Below, piece by piece: positions 8,978 through 17,130 of a DNA stretch of 64,000 nucleotides (the first letter of the stretch is position 1; each line of letters opens with the position of its first letter). The stretch lies in the NCBI RefSeq assembly GCF_008704715.1, contig NZ_CP023689.1, forward strand, positions 9,672,001 to 9,736,000, written 5' to 3'. Under the pieces are notes generated by a model. That model saw only the letters and a list, made by a program, of their open reading frames with translations, was not told the origin of the DNA and did no database searches. The DNA is from Streptomyces chartreusis (GTDB taxonomy: Bacteria > Actinomycetota > Actinomycetes > Streptomycetales > Streptomycetaceae). The translations under genes were made by a program, and so were the position numbers.

Positions 8978-10050
8978 TTCTTTCCCAGTCTGCCCACCGC
9001 GGGGCGCAGCGGGACGTCGAGTGCGTCGTAGAGACCCGGTCCGGCCTCGACGAGCCAGTCGATGGCGTTCACCAGACGGCCGGCCGCCGTCGCGTTGCCG
9101 CCGGCAGCCCTGTTCTCACCCTCGTCCGTGGCCTCGACCGAGACCTCGATGCGGGGGCGCCCTTCGATGATCACGCGGTGCGCACCCGCTCCGCCGTCCG
9201 GCGGCGCCGGCCAGTCCGTGGCGCAGGTCGCGTGGATGCGGGTGATGTGCTCGACGATGATGCGGGGCTCGCCCGCCACCACGCCCTGCACCTCGAGCCG
9301 TACCGCTCCCTGGGTGCCGGCCGCGAACTCGCCCATCGTGCCGGTGACGACGGAGGTTTCGAGGGGGCGGCGTTCCAACGTCTCCTCGATGCCGTCCAGT
9401 TCGACGCCGAGGGCCCGTGCCATCATCCGCAGCTGTCCGCCCCAGATCATCGTCGGAATGCCCTCGGCCAGCATCAACGGCTGATAGTCCAGGGGGTGTC
9501 CCATGCCGATCAGGTCGCGAACGGCTTCCTCCTGGTCGTACGTCGAGTAGTCGAAGATCTCCTGGCACCGGACGGCGTCGATCTCGGACCCCAGCCCGCT
9601 GACCAGCAGCGGCAGCACGTCGTTGGCCCAGCCGGGGTCCACTCCCGACACGAACAGCGAACCGCCCCCGGCCCGCGCGGCCTCGGCCAGCACGTCGCGG
9701 ATCTCGTCGGGGGCGTTCGTGCAGTCGTACATGCCGTAGACGGACGGCGTGACGACCACCGCACCGGCGCGGAGCGCGCGGCCGATGTCCTCGATCGCGC
9801 CGTCCGGGCGTACGTCACCGGATGCCGCGTACACGACCGCCCGGGGGCCGGCCGACAGAACCGCCTCGACGTCGTCCGTCGCCGCCACTCCGAGGCGCCG
9901 CCCGAGATCGCTGAGTTCACCCGCGTCCCTGCCGACCTTGGCCGGACTCGACACCAGCACGGCCACAAGGCTGAGCATCGGATGCGCCGCGACAGCCCGG
10001 ATCGCCGCACGCCCGACGTTGCCTGTGCCCCAAACCACCGTGGGAATCAT
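8974..10050 (-). CDS. NAD(P)-dependent reductase, dihydrodipicolinate-reductase-like
   Basis: A 358-residue Rossmann protein related to the dihydrodipicolinate reductase N-terminal family and to the 2,4-diaminopentanoate dehydrogenase-like group. The nucleotide-binding N-terminus reads TVVWGTGNVGRAAIRAV (residues 3-19), giving GxGxxGR. The start ATG at 10050 places this motif at the N-terminus as usual; upstream in-frame ATGs at 10086 and 10146 would add residues with no counterpart in the fold. It overlaps the AhpD-like gene by four bases. The pair is a two-gene operon of unknown substrate. It is not the lysine-pathway dapB, which is much shorter (about 250 residues). Confidence 0.7.
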   Translation of the reverse strand: MIPTVVWGTGNVGRAAIRAVAAHPMLSLVAVLVSSPAKVGRDAGELSDLGRRLGVAATDDVEAVLSAGPRAVVYAASGDVRPDGAIEDIGRALRAGAVVVTPSVYGMYDCTNAPDEIRDVLAEAARAGGGSLFVSGVDPGWANDVLPLLVSGLGSEIDAVRCQEIFDYSTYDQEEAVRDLIGMGHPLDYQPLMLAEGIPTMIWGGQLRMMARALGVELDGIEETLERRPLETSVVTGTMGEFAAGTQGAVRLEVQGVVAGEPRIIVEHITRIHATCATDWPAPPDGGAGAHRVIIEGRPRIEVSVEATDEGENRAAGGNATAAGRLVNAIDWLVEAGPGLYDALDVPLRPAVGRLGKK

Positions 10051-10435
10051 GGGCGGAGGGTAACGATGCACCCCAAAACTTCCCATAGCCGTGCACGAGG
10101 AATGCCGGAGGGGAGGTGGCGAAGGCCCGTTCATGTTCAGGTACATGATGGAGATTCACAAACCAGGCCATCTATCTGACTTCGGTCTGCCAGCAGGGCT
10201 TCATGCGCCTGGTCAAGCTCACTCGGAGCGCCAACTCCCCTCCGTTCATTCGAGAATGTGAACCAAGTCCGGTCGACAGTCTTGTCGGCTGACCGAACGG
10301 GTCCTATGGTCTCCACCCAGAAAGCGCTTTCTCCAGCGTCATGCGCCACCAGCCCCGCATGTCATGAGCCCGGGGCTGTCGCACACCCACGCGTCACCAC
10401 ATCCACGGTGTACCTCGGTGAACCCAGGAGACGAG
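10051..10435. other. Divergent intergenic region before pectate lyase
   Basis: A 385-base stretch without a convincing gene separates the reductase-like gene from the pectate lyase. Short open frames are present on both strands but lack ribosome binding sites and family likeness. The one clear element is the palindrome at 10319-10332. Confidence 0.6.
10319..10332. promoter_or_regulatory. LacI-type palindrome AGAAAGCGCTTTCT upstream of pectate lyase
   Basis: A perfect 14-bp palindrome with the central CG-flanked AGCGCT core typical of LacI/GalR-family operators, including the CebR box of Streptomyces. It lies 103 bases before the pectate lyase start. A related palindrome (GAGAGCGCTCTC) precedes the GH76/GH43 genes at 26104-26115. 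Confidence 0.6.
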
Positions 10436-11971
10436 ATGAGAAGACCTGTCGCACTGCGAATCTCCGCGGCTTCGGCCGCGATGGCCCTGGCGGCTGCGGT
10501 CGGCGTGACCCTGTCGATGTCGGAGGCCTCGGCCGCGACCGGCAGCGCCACCGGCTACGCGACCCAGAACGGCGGGACCACGGGCGGTGCCGGCGGACAG
10601 ACGGTCCGCGCGACCACGGGTACGCAGATCCACGCGGCCCTCTGCAGCCGGGCCGCCAGCAACACGCCGATCACCATCGAGGTCGAGGGCACCATCAACC
10701 ACGGCAACACCACCAAGGTGTCGGGGGACAGCTGCAACACGGCCGCAGGTGTCATCGAGCTGAAGCAGATCAGCAACGTCACCCTCGTCGGCGTCGGCAG
10801 TGGTGCCGTCTTCGACCAACTCGGCATCCACATACGCGAGTCGAGCAACATCATCATCCAGAACGTGACCGTCCGGAACGTGAAGAAGTCGGGCTCGCCC
10901 ACGTCCAACGGCGGCGACGCGATCGGCATGGAGAGCGACGTCCGCAACGTCTGGGTCGACCACGCCACCCTGCTGGCGTCGGGCGGCGAGTCGGAGGGCT
11001 ACGACGGCCTGTTCGACATGAAGGACAACACGCAGTACGTGACGCTGTCGTACAGCATCCTCCGCAACTCCGGCCGCGGTGGCCTGATCGGCTCCAGCGA
11101 GAGCGACCTGTCCAACGGCTACGTCACCTTCCACCACAACCGCTACGAGAACATCGACTCCCGCGCCCCACTCCTGCGCGGCGGGACCGCCCACGCCTAC
11201 AACAACCACTACGTGAGCCTGAACGAGTCCGGCATCAACTCGCGGGCCGGCGCAAAGGCGAAGGTGGACAACAACTACTTCGAGGACTCCAAGGATGTCC
11301 TCGGCACCTTCTACACGGACCAGCGCGGCTACTGGCAGGTCAGCGGCAACGTCTTCGACAACGTCACCTGGTCCAGCCCCGGCACCGAGAACTACCCCGC
11401 CGGTCCCAACCCGCAGTCCAACACCACGGTGAGCATCCCGTACTCCTACTCGCTCGACGCCGCAGCGTGCGTCCCCGACGTCGTGAGCCGCACGGCGGGC
11501 GCGGGCACCGGCCTCAAGGTGTCCGACGGCAACTGCTCGGCCCAGACGCCGACGCCCACCCCGACGACCCCGCCCACCACTCCCACGCCCGACCCGACAC
11601 AGCCCAGCGGCACGAACCTCAGCATCGGGGCCGGCTCCGACGGCTCCAGCAAGGCCGACGGCACCAGCTACGGCAGTGTCCGTGACGGCGACATGAGCAC
11701 GTACTGGTCACCGTCCGGCTCGACCGGGTCGGTCTCCATCAAGTGGGGTTCGGCGACGGCGGTGTCGAGCGTGGCCATCCGGGAAGCCGCCGGCTCCACG
11801 GGAGCCATCGGCTCCTGGCGGCTGCTGAACGCGGACACGGGCGCCGTGCTCACGACCGGCAGTGGTGCGGGCGTCGTCACCTTCCCGCAGACCTCGCTGA
11901 AGAAGATCACCTTCGAGATCACCGGCGCGACCGGCACCCCGAAGGTGGCCGAGTTCGAGACCTACGCCTAG
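10436..11971 (+). CDS. Secreted pectate lyase, polysaccharide lyase family 1, with C-terminal F5/8C-like domain
   Basis: A 511-residue secreted enzyme that cleaves polygalacturonate by beta-elimination. AGGAG five bases before ATG 10436 fixes the start; a Sec signal peptide ends near SEASAA (about residue 33). The PL1 right-handed beta-helix runs from about residue 45 to 360. It shows VWVDHATLL (WiDH motif), the calcium-site DGLFDMKDNTQYVTLSYS and SRAPLLRGGTAHAYNNHY with the likely catalytic Arg. A Thr/Pro linker of about 20 residues leads to a C-terminal beta-sandwich of about 115 residues resembling a discoidin/CBM domain (SIGAGSDGSSKADGTSYGSV, FEITG, AEFETY). Likely regulated through the palindrome at 10319. 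Confidence 0.9.
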   Translation: MRRPVALRISAASAAMALAAAVGVTLSMSEASAATGSATGYATQNGGTTGGAGGQTVRATTGTQIHAALCSRAASNTPITIEVEGTINHGNTTKVSGDSCNTAAGVIELKQISNVTLVGVGSGAVFDQLGIHIRESSNIIIQNVTVRNVKKSGSPTSNGGDAIGMESDVRNVWVDHATLLASGGESEGYDGLFDMKDNTQYVTLSYSILRNSGRGGLIGSSESDLSNGYVTFHHNRYENIDSRAPLLRGGTAHAYNNHYVSLNESGINSRAGAKAKVDNNYFEDSKDVLGTFYTDQRGYWQVSGNVFDNVTWSSPGTENYPAGPNPQSNTTVSIPYSYSLDAAACVPDVVSRTAGAGTGLKVSDGNCSAQTPTPTPTTPPTTPTPDPTQPSGTNLSIGAGSDGSSKADGTSYGSVRDGDMSTYWSPSGSTGSVSIKWGSATAVSSVAIREAAGSTGAIGSWRLLNADTGAVLTTGSGAGVVTFPQTSLKKITFEITGATGTPKVAEFETYA

Positions 11972-12167
11972 CAGGGACAGGGGCCCTCCGAGCCACGACT
12001 GCCTACCTCCCCTCCAGTTCGCACAAGGTGCCCCTCACATTCGGGGCAACGATCGGGCGGGTTCGGCAGTCGTAGGGGGTGACGCGTTTCCGTCGCTGGA
12101 GCTCTCTGCCAACTGCCGTGCCTCGTCCGGTGGTTGGCAGCGGAGCCCGTCACTCCTGGGAGGGTTC

Positions 12168-13007
12168 ATGAGCCGCTACGCCACACCCCTTGGCGACAGA
12201 CCGGGCAGCGGGCACGACATCGCCGCGCCTGCCCCGCACGGCAAGCCGGGCGTACGCGCGACAAGCCGCGGTGTCGTGCTGGGGGCCGCCGTCGTCCTGC
12301 TGACAGGGGTGGGCGCCCCGGCCGATGCCGCCACGGAGCCGGTCGTCAGCGGTGCCACCGTCAACTCCGGGCACGACGTCATCGTGGGTACCACGCACAA
12401 CGTGGTCTTCCCGGTCACGGTCAACGGATCGGCCGACCCCGGGCTGTCCTTCGTCGACGTGGACCTCAAAGGACCGCACGGCGGCTTTTACACCACCGAC
12501 GCGTTCTGCGAGAGCGCGACGGCCTGCACGACGGTGTTCACCGTCAACGCCCACCCCGCCCCGGGCAGCGACGATCCGGTGGACCTGACCAACGCCAACG
12601 CGGGCACATGGTCGGTCGACGCCCTCGCCGACACCAGCGACGGAGACTCCGTCTTCGCCCCGGGCGTCGGGTCCTTCCGCCTCAAGCGTGCCGCGCAGCT
12701 CACGGTCAACGCGTCACCGGAGCCGGTGACCAAGGGCGCCCGCATCACTGTCACCGGCAAACTCGTGCGGGCCAACTGGGACACCTACCGGTACGCGGGA
12801 TACGCGGGCCAGACCGTGAACCTCCAGTTCCGCCCGAAGGACAGCAGCACCTACACCACCGTGGTCACGGTGAAGACCAGCAGCACCGGCACCCTGCGCA
12901 CCACGGTCAAGGCGGTCAAGGACGGCTACTGGCGCTGGAACTTCGCGGGCACGACCACCACCGGCCCGGCCAAGGCCACCGGCGACTACGTCGACGTGCG
13001 CCCCTGA
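12168..13007 (+). CDS. Secreted protein with Ig-like/calcium-binding-type repeats, function unknown
   Basis: A 279-residue exported protein. GGGAGGG precedes the ATG. The N-terminal region is long and carries a hydrophobic signal segment (VVLGAAVVLLTGVGAPADA, ending near residue 54). Two beta-rich segments follow: about residues 60-165, with DVIVGTTHNVVFPVTV, and about 170-275, with a typical bacterial Ig-like pattern (LTVNASPEPVTKGARITVTGKL and LQFRPKDSSTYTTVVTVKTS). No catalytic motif is recognisable. Proteins like this are widespread in Streptomyces and are usually annotated as hypothetical or calcium-binding. It lies between a pectate lyase and a lipoprotein with no evident operon link. 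Confidence 0.65.
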   Translation: MSRYATPLGDRPGSGHDIAAPAPHGKPGVRATSRGVVLGAAVVLLTGVGAPADAATEPVVSGATVNSGHDVIVGTTHNVVFPVTVNGSADPGLSFVDVDLKGPHGGFYTTDAFCESATACTTVFTVNAHPAPGSDDPVDLTNANAGTWSVDALADTSDGDSVFAPGVGSFRLKRAAQLTVNASPEPVTKGARITVTGKLVRANWDTYRYAGYAGQTVNLQFRPKDSSTYTTVVTVKTSSTGTLRTTVKAVKDGYWRWNFAGTTTTGPAKATGDYVDVRP

Positions 13008-13069
13008 CCCGACCAGGACCACGAGCCGTTCGTGCCGAGGCCGCCTCAGCGGCATGTGACGATACGGCC

Positions 13070-14197
13070 ATGATGCGACGGCAGAAGAAGCACAGGCGGC
13101 GGACAGTCTTGGCCGCGGCCTGTGCGGCGCTGGCGCTCACCGCGTGCAGTCAGGGTGGCGCCGAGAGCGTGGACTCGGGCGGGCGTGAGGCGAAGTACAA
13201 GCGCGTCATCGAGGACCCGCACCCGCGCCCCGCCGACGTCATCGAAATGGCAGGAGCGCCCACCGACGTGGCGCGCGCGGACGACGGTTCGCTACTGCTG
13301 ACGTACGACGCCCGCAACGTCGAGGACGACGAAGGCCCGGCTGCGACCGCCTGGCGCATCATCGGCCCGGACGGGGCCACGGTCGCCCAGCAGGCGGAAC
13401 ACACGGACGCGGAGGCGGCACCGGCCGAGTTCAAGGGGGTGGCCGGCGGCTTCGTGAGGGTGCCGACGGAAGGGGGAGCCGGGGCGGCCTACGCCCTCGA
13501 CGTACGCGGCAAGCGGCAGAAGGTCGTCATCAGCGGGACGCCAGTGCGCACCCGACCCGGCGACGTCCTTCTCGCCGAACTGGAGCCGACCCTTGTCTAC
13601 CGCCCGGCCACGCGCACGGCGGCGCCCCCGGCCGGACTGCCGGAAGGCGCGGTCCGCGTCGCTGTCGACGAGGGCGGCACGGTCTGGACCCTGGACCAGT
13701 CCTTGACCGAGGACCCCGACCGCGTCGTATGGCAGCGCGACGGGCGCACCTTGGGTTCTACGACGGTCCCGAAGCCGTATGTGGGCGGTGGAGCCATCGT
13801 CGCGCGCGGCGGCACCGTGGCCCTGCCGCTCATCCGGAGCGAGAGTGTGAGCGGCCTGCTGGTGACGACCGACGGCGGCGAGCACTGGCGTACGGTCCTC
13901 GCGGGCGGCATCGCCTGGAAAAACCTGAAGCGCGGCCCGGAGTCGCTGGTCCTGGAGCTCCTGAGCGATGGTCGACTGCTCGTGGGTGAGGAAGGCGGCC
14001 GCTACTGGCTCGCCGACGACCACACCAACACCGCCTTCCACGAACTGAAAACGCCGACGACATTCACGTCCCTCACCGTTCACGGCACGACGCTCTACGG
14101 CATGGCGGACGCGACCACGGCGACGTACGGCCTGGTGAAGGGCGAAGGGCTGTGGATCTCTCGCGACGGCGGCCGCGACTGGCGGCGGCACCAGTAG
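13070..14197 (+). CDS. Putative lipoprotein with WD40/BNR-like beta-propeller features
   Basis: A 375-residue exported protein. A basic N-terminus (MMRRQKKHRRR) and hydrophobic segment end in the lipobox LTAC at about residues 21-24, so it should be a membrane-anchored lipoprotein. The rest is beta-rich with Asp-box-like stretches (TTDGGEHWRT near residue 265 and SRDGGRDWRRHQ at the very C-terminus), indicating a propeller fold. The ATG at 13070 is followed at once by a second in-frame ATG at 13073. An open frame extends about 900 bases further upstream but is only a shadow of the preceding gene. Function unknown. Confidence 0.7.
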   Translation: MMRRQKKHRRRTVLAAACAALALTACSQGGAESVDSGGREAKYKRVIEDPHPRPADVIEMAGAPTDVARADDGSLLLTYDARNVEDDEGPAATAWRIIGPDGATVAQQAEHTDAEAAPAEFKGVAGGFVRVPTEGGAGAAYALDVRGKRQKVVISGTPVRTRPGDVLLAELEPTLVYRPATRTAAPPAGLPEGAVRVAVDEGGTVWTLDQSLTEDPDRVVWQRDGRTLGSTTVPKPYVGGGAIVARGGTVALPLIRSESVSGLLVTTDGGEHWRTVLAGGIAWKNLKRGPESLVLELLSDGRLLVGEEGGRYWLADDHTNTAFHELKTPTTFTSLTVHGTTLYGMADATTATYGLVKGEGLWISRDGGRDWRRHQ

Positions 14198-14206
14198 GAG
14201 AAGTAC

Positions 14207-14569
14207 CTAGGGTGTGCCGCCACTCTTGCGATCACGACCCGCGAGCTGACCCACCATCATGACGACGAGCCCGGCCAGGAGAAGACCACTGCCGATCAGC
14301 GTGCCCGTTGCGCGGGCGCCGGAGTCGCCGATGAGCATTCCGCAGACCAGCTGCCAGCCCAGCGCGAAGGCAAGTACCAGCTGACCCCAGCCGTGGACAC
14401 GCGGGGAGCGGACATGGCGCCGGTTCCAGGGGAGCATCCAGGCGTGGGTGACCGCCGCGACACCGGAGGCGGCGATGAGAAGCATCAACAGGGCGAGGGG
14501 GATGGCGATGTACGGATTCACGGTCACTCCCACGCGTCCCGGTCCCACGCCGGACGCCACCGTGATCAT
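14207..14569 (-). CDS. Small integral membrane protein, function unknown
   Basis: A product of up to 120 residues with three clear hydrophobic helices: IPLALLMLLIAASGVAAV, WGQLVLAFALGWQLVCGMLI and LIGSGLLLAGLVVMMVG. The C-terminus is basic. The first 15 residues are poorly supported and an in-frame GTG about 45 bases in (starting VNPYIAIP) may be the true start. It is convergent with the lipoprotein gene and ends nine bases from it. No family recognised. Confidence 0.55.
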   Translation of the reverse strand: MITVASGVGPGRVGVTVNPYIAIPLALLMLLIAASGVAAVTHAWMLPWNRRHVRSPRVHGWGQLVLAFALGWQLVCGMLIGDSGARATGTLIGSGLLLAGLVVMMVGQLAGRDRKSGGTP

Positions 14570-14848
14570 GGCAGGGCGTGCGGGGCGGGTCCATAGCTCA
14601 CGGCGCGTACTCCTGGAGTCGCTGACCTAAGCCCGTCAGGTGGACCCGAGCTCGCGTTCGAGGCGGTCGGCGGTCCGCTCGGCCTGTCGGGAGCGGGTGA
14701 GGGCGCGTCGGCCGAGGGTTGCGGCAGTCAGGCCCGGGGGATGGCGATGACGGCCCCCACCATCCTGTCGAGTCGGGCCTTGTCGTCCCGAACAGCTCCT
14801 GACCTCCGCCGACTTCACGGCGGCGACGGTGGGGAAGCGGGCGTCCGA
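14570..14848. other. Intergenic stretch with no supported gene
   Basis: About 280 bases. A 60-codon minus-strand frame (14636-14818) exists, but it lacks a ribosome binding site and a family resemblance. It may be a remnant. Confidence 0.5.
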
Positions 14849-15235
14849 TCAGGGCCGGTGGGCCGGCTGGAACAGCTCGATGAGGTTGCCTGCCGGGTCG
14901 GCCAGCAGAATCTGACGGCCGCCCGGACCGGCGACGACCTCACTGCGGAAGGTCAACCCCGCACCCCCGAGCCGGTCGATCTCGGCGTCGAGGTCGTCGT
15001 AGGTGAGGTGGATGCGGTTGCCGCCCGCGACGGCTGCCTCCTTCGGCGTGGCCCGGGCACCCGAACTCGCCGGGCCCGACAGAAGCAGCCGCAGTCGGCC
15101 TCGGGTCACGTCGGCGAAGGCCGGGGCGGCGCTGGAGTTCAGGGTGAACCCGAGGTGGGTGGTGTAGAAGTCGGCGGCGGCCTGCACGTCGTCGACGAGG
15201 TAGCGGACGCTCACGTATTCGTCGTGGGAAGTCAT
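14849..15235 (-). CDS. VOC (glyoxalase/bleomycin resistance) family protein
   Basis: A 128-residue protein made of two beta-alpha-beta-beta-beta modules of the vicinal oxygen chelate fold: VSVRYLVDDVQAAADFYTTHLGF at the start and a C-terminal module ending ILLADPAGNLIELFQP, where the Glu is a usual metal ligand. Its ATG overlaps the stop of the ArsR/phosphatase fusion gene by four bases, so it is translationally coupled to an arsenic-type gene. The cysteines of the ArsI carbon-arsenic lyase subgroup are absent, so an arsenical-cleaving role is not supported by residues; the context only suggests a stress or detoxification role. Confidence 0.85.
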   Translation of the reverse strand: MTSHDEYVSVRYLVDDVQAAADFYTTHLGFTLNSSAAPAFADVTRGRLRLLLSGPASSGARATPKEAAVAGGNRIHLTYDDLDAEIDRLGGAGLTFRSEVVAGPGGRQILLADPAGNLIELFQPAHRP

Positions 15236-16032
15236 GGCTCGGACCTCGTAACGGTCTCGGGGATGTTCAGGACCAGCATCAAGTACCTGATCCGGATGTC
15301 TATGTCGGCTGCGGCGTGTTCGAAGGCCGCATAGCCGACCTGGCCCGGGCCGTCCGGCGCGCCGGGGTCGGCCATGCTCCAGTGGACCCGCCGCGCGCCG
15401 AACTCCGGGCAGACCTCGCGAGCCTTGTCGCACAGGGTGATCACGTGGTCGAAGCGGCGGTCGGCCAGGTCGTCCACGTGCCGGGTGCGACTGCCGGAGA
15501 GGTCGATGCCGAACGACTCGCGCAGCACGCGGACCGCATGCGGATGCAGGTGCGGTTTGGGTCTGGTGCCGGCGCTGGCCGTCGTCACGCGGCCGGCGGT
15601 GTGGTGGCGCAGCAGGGCTTCGGCGATCGGCGAGCGGGCGCTGTTCCCGGTGCACACGAAGAGCACCGCCGGGCGGTGGGCTGGCGTCTGGGCGGCCTGA
15701 CGGCGGGGGAGTGCGGGTGGCTCCGGGCGCAACGCCGGGTGCAGGGCCGCACCGCTTGCCGCCAGCCCGTGAGCGCATCGCTCCAGGTCGAGACGGTAGT
15801 AGCTGTCGCGGCCGTCGAAGCTGCTGCGGCGGGCTGTGACCAGTCCGCCGTCGCGGAGCAGCCGTAGGTGGTACGACACCAGGTTCTGCGGCTCCCCGAC
15901 GCGTTCGACAAGCTCACGGACCCGATGGTCGCCGTCCGCGAGCTCTGTCAGCAGCCGCCAGCGCAGCGGATGCGCTGCCAGCCGCAGGAACTCGGGTGGC
16001 GCGACGGTCACGTCCCGGGGATGGGAGGCCAT
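15232..16032 (-). CDS. ArsR regulator fused to low-molecular-weight phosphatase (arsenate reductase type)
   Basis: A 266-residue two-domain protein. Residues about 10-95 form an ArsR winged helix (LRLAAHPLRWRLLTELADG and QNLVSYHLRLLRDGGLV), and residues about 121-255 form an LMW-PTPase/ArsC domain with the P-loop VLFVCTGNSARS, that is CX5R, and a late DPGAPDGPG segment carrying the general-acid Asp-Pro. The combination suggests that one polypeptide both senses and reduces arsenate or has a related phosphatase role. The operator at 16045-16062, just upstream, indicates autoregulation. The VOC gene overlaps its end. No arsenite efflux gene (arsB or acr3) is next to it, which is unusual. The ATG lacks a good ribosome binding site, so leaderless translation is possible. 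Confidence 0.85.
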   Translation of the reverse strand: MASHPRDVTVAPPEFLRLAAHPLRWRLLTELADGDHRVRELVERVGEPQNLVSYHLRLLRDGGLVTARRSSFDGRDSYYRLDLERCAHGLAASGAALHPALRPEPPALPRRQAAQTPAHRPAVLFVCTGNSARSPIAEALLRHHTAGRVTTASAGTRPKPHLHPHAVRVLRESFGIDLSGSRTRHVDDLADRRFDHVITLCDKAREVCPEFGARRVHWSMADPGAPDGPGQVGYAAFEHAAADIDIRIRYLMLVLNIPETVTRSEP

Positions 16033-16044
16033 ATGTCGACGTTA

Positions 16045-16062
16045 CATCAATTCGGATTGATG
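16045..16062. promoter_or_regulatory. ArsR/SmtB-type operator upstream of the ArsR fusion gene
   Basis: CATCAAT-TCGG-ATTGATG, a perfect 7-bp inverted repeat containing the ATCAA-N6-TTGAT core used by many actinobacterial ArsR repressors. It ends 13 bases upstream of the ArsR fusion start codon, where it would block the promoter. Confidence 0.75.
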
Positions 16063-16068
16063 CATCAC

Positions 16069-16998
16069 CTAGTCGGCCGATGGTCTCCGCTCCCCGGGGT
16101 GGGCCTGGGCCAAGGTGTCCGATGTGTGTGGGCCTGGGCCAAGGGTGTCCGCTGCCGCCTCGGCGAAGTCCCGGATGAGCGGGGACCGGCGAGCCGCCAC
16201 CCATGCCAGGGCCACTTCGTTGGGGCCGAGGTCGTCCACGGGCAGCGGGAGCACGTCCGGCCGGGTGTAGAAGTTGGCGGTGGACAGCGGGAGCACACAG
16301 ATGCCGGCTCCGGCGGCCACCAGTTCCAGCTTCTCCTCCACCTGGTGAATCACCGGTACCTCGGGGCGTTCCCCGCTCTGCAACTCCAGCGCAACGTCAC
16401 GCCACTCAGGAACGGCGTCCGGATCCTGGAGCAGATGCTCGGCGGCCAGGTCCTTGACGGTCACCGATCGCCGGTCGGCCAAGCGATGCCCGACGGGGAC
16501 CATGACGACCCGGGGTTCCTGGAAGAGAGGACGCACCTCCAGACCCTGCCGGTCGATGGGCAGCCGCACGATCCCGACGTCGGCCCTGCCGTCCAGCAGC
16601 ACGGCCACCTGGTCCTCCCAAGTGATGCGCAGCAGGCGGACATTGACGTCGGGATGGAGCCCGGTGAAAGCGATCATGGCCGGGGTGACGGTGATGCCGG
16701 GCATGAAGCCGATGGTCAGCGACTGCGTGCCCTGAGCCGAGGACTTCACCCGCCTGACCAGAGCCTGGGCCGAGGCGAGCAGCGGGAGGGCGTCCTCCAG
16801 CAGCTGTTTTCCGGCTGGGGTGAGCAGGGTGCCGCGGCGGCCGCGGTCGAACACTTCCGCACCGAGCTCGTCCTCCAGGCTGCGGATCTGCCGGGACAGC
16901 ACCGGCTGGGCGATGTGCAGTCGCTCGGCCGCCCGTCCGAAGTGCAGCTCCTCCGCCACTGCCACGAAGTACCGGAGCTTCCGCAGATCAAGATCCAC
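16069..16998 (-). CDS. LysR-family transcriptional regulator
   Basis: A 309-residue LysR protein. The HTH is LRYFVAVAEELHFGRAAERLHIAQPVLSRQIRSLEDELG, cited in pieces (residues 8-46), followed by FDRGRRGTLLTPAGKQLL, and the periplasmic-binding-like effector domain from about residue 92. It belongs to the aromatic-responsive CatR/BenM-like side of the family judging from the HTH and the LTIGFMPG start of the effector domain. The C-terminus is extended by a low-complexity tail encoded by the duplicated stretch at 16099-16151. The gene that it controls is not obvious: the epimerase gene upstream is on the same strand. Confidence 0.85.
   Translation of the reverse strand: MDLDLRKLRYFVAVAEELHFGRAAERLHIAQPVLSRQIRSLEDELGAEVFDRGRRGTLLTPAGKQLLEDALPLLASAQALVRRVKSSAQGTQSLTIGFMPGITVTPAMIAFTGLHPDVNVRLLRITWEDQVAVLLDGRADVGIVRLPIDRQGLEVRPLFQEPRVVMVPVGHRLADRRSVTVKDLAAEHLLQDPDAVPEWRDVALELQSGERPEVPVIHQVEEKLELVAAGAGICVLPLSTANFYTRPDVLPLPVDDLGPNEVALAWVAARRSPLIRDFAEAAADTLGPGPHTSDTLAQAHPGERRPSAD
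16099..16151. repeat. Imperfect 23-bp tandem duplication in the 3' end of the LysR gene
   Basis: The segment at 16099-16121 recurs at 16128-16151 with one extra G. Because of that extra base the two copies are read in different frames, giving DTLGPGPH and DTLAQAHPG in the tail of the protein. Confidence 0.6.
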
Positions 16999-17130
16999 CT
17001 GGGGTCACCGCTAACTCTGTCGCCACGGCACTCGTCGTGGCCGGCCGTATTGGAAGGCGACCACAAATCTACTGCTCAGGTATGTCAGAGCCCCGTAGGT
17101 CCGCAGCCGGCCGTGCACGGACGGACCTGC

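Noticed and set aside
12134..13069. N-terminal extension of the 13070 lipoprotein gene
   Set aside because: The upstream part of the frame is a shadow of the secreted Ig-like protein gene; the basic leader and lipobox start at 13070.
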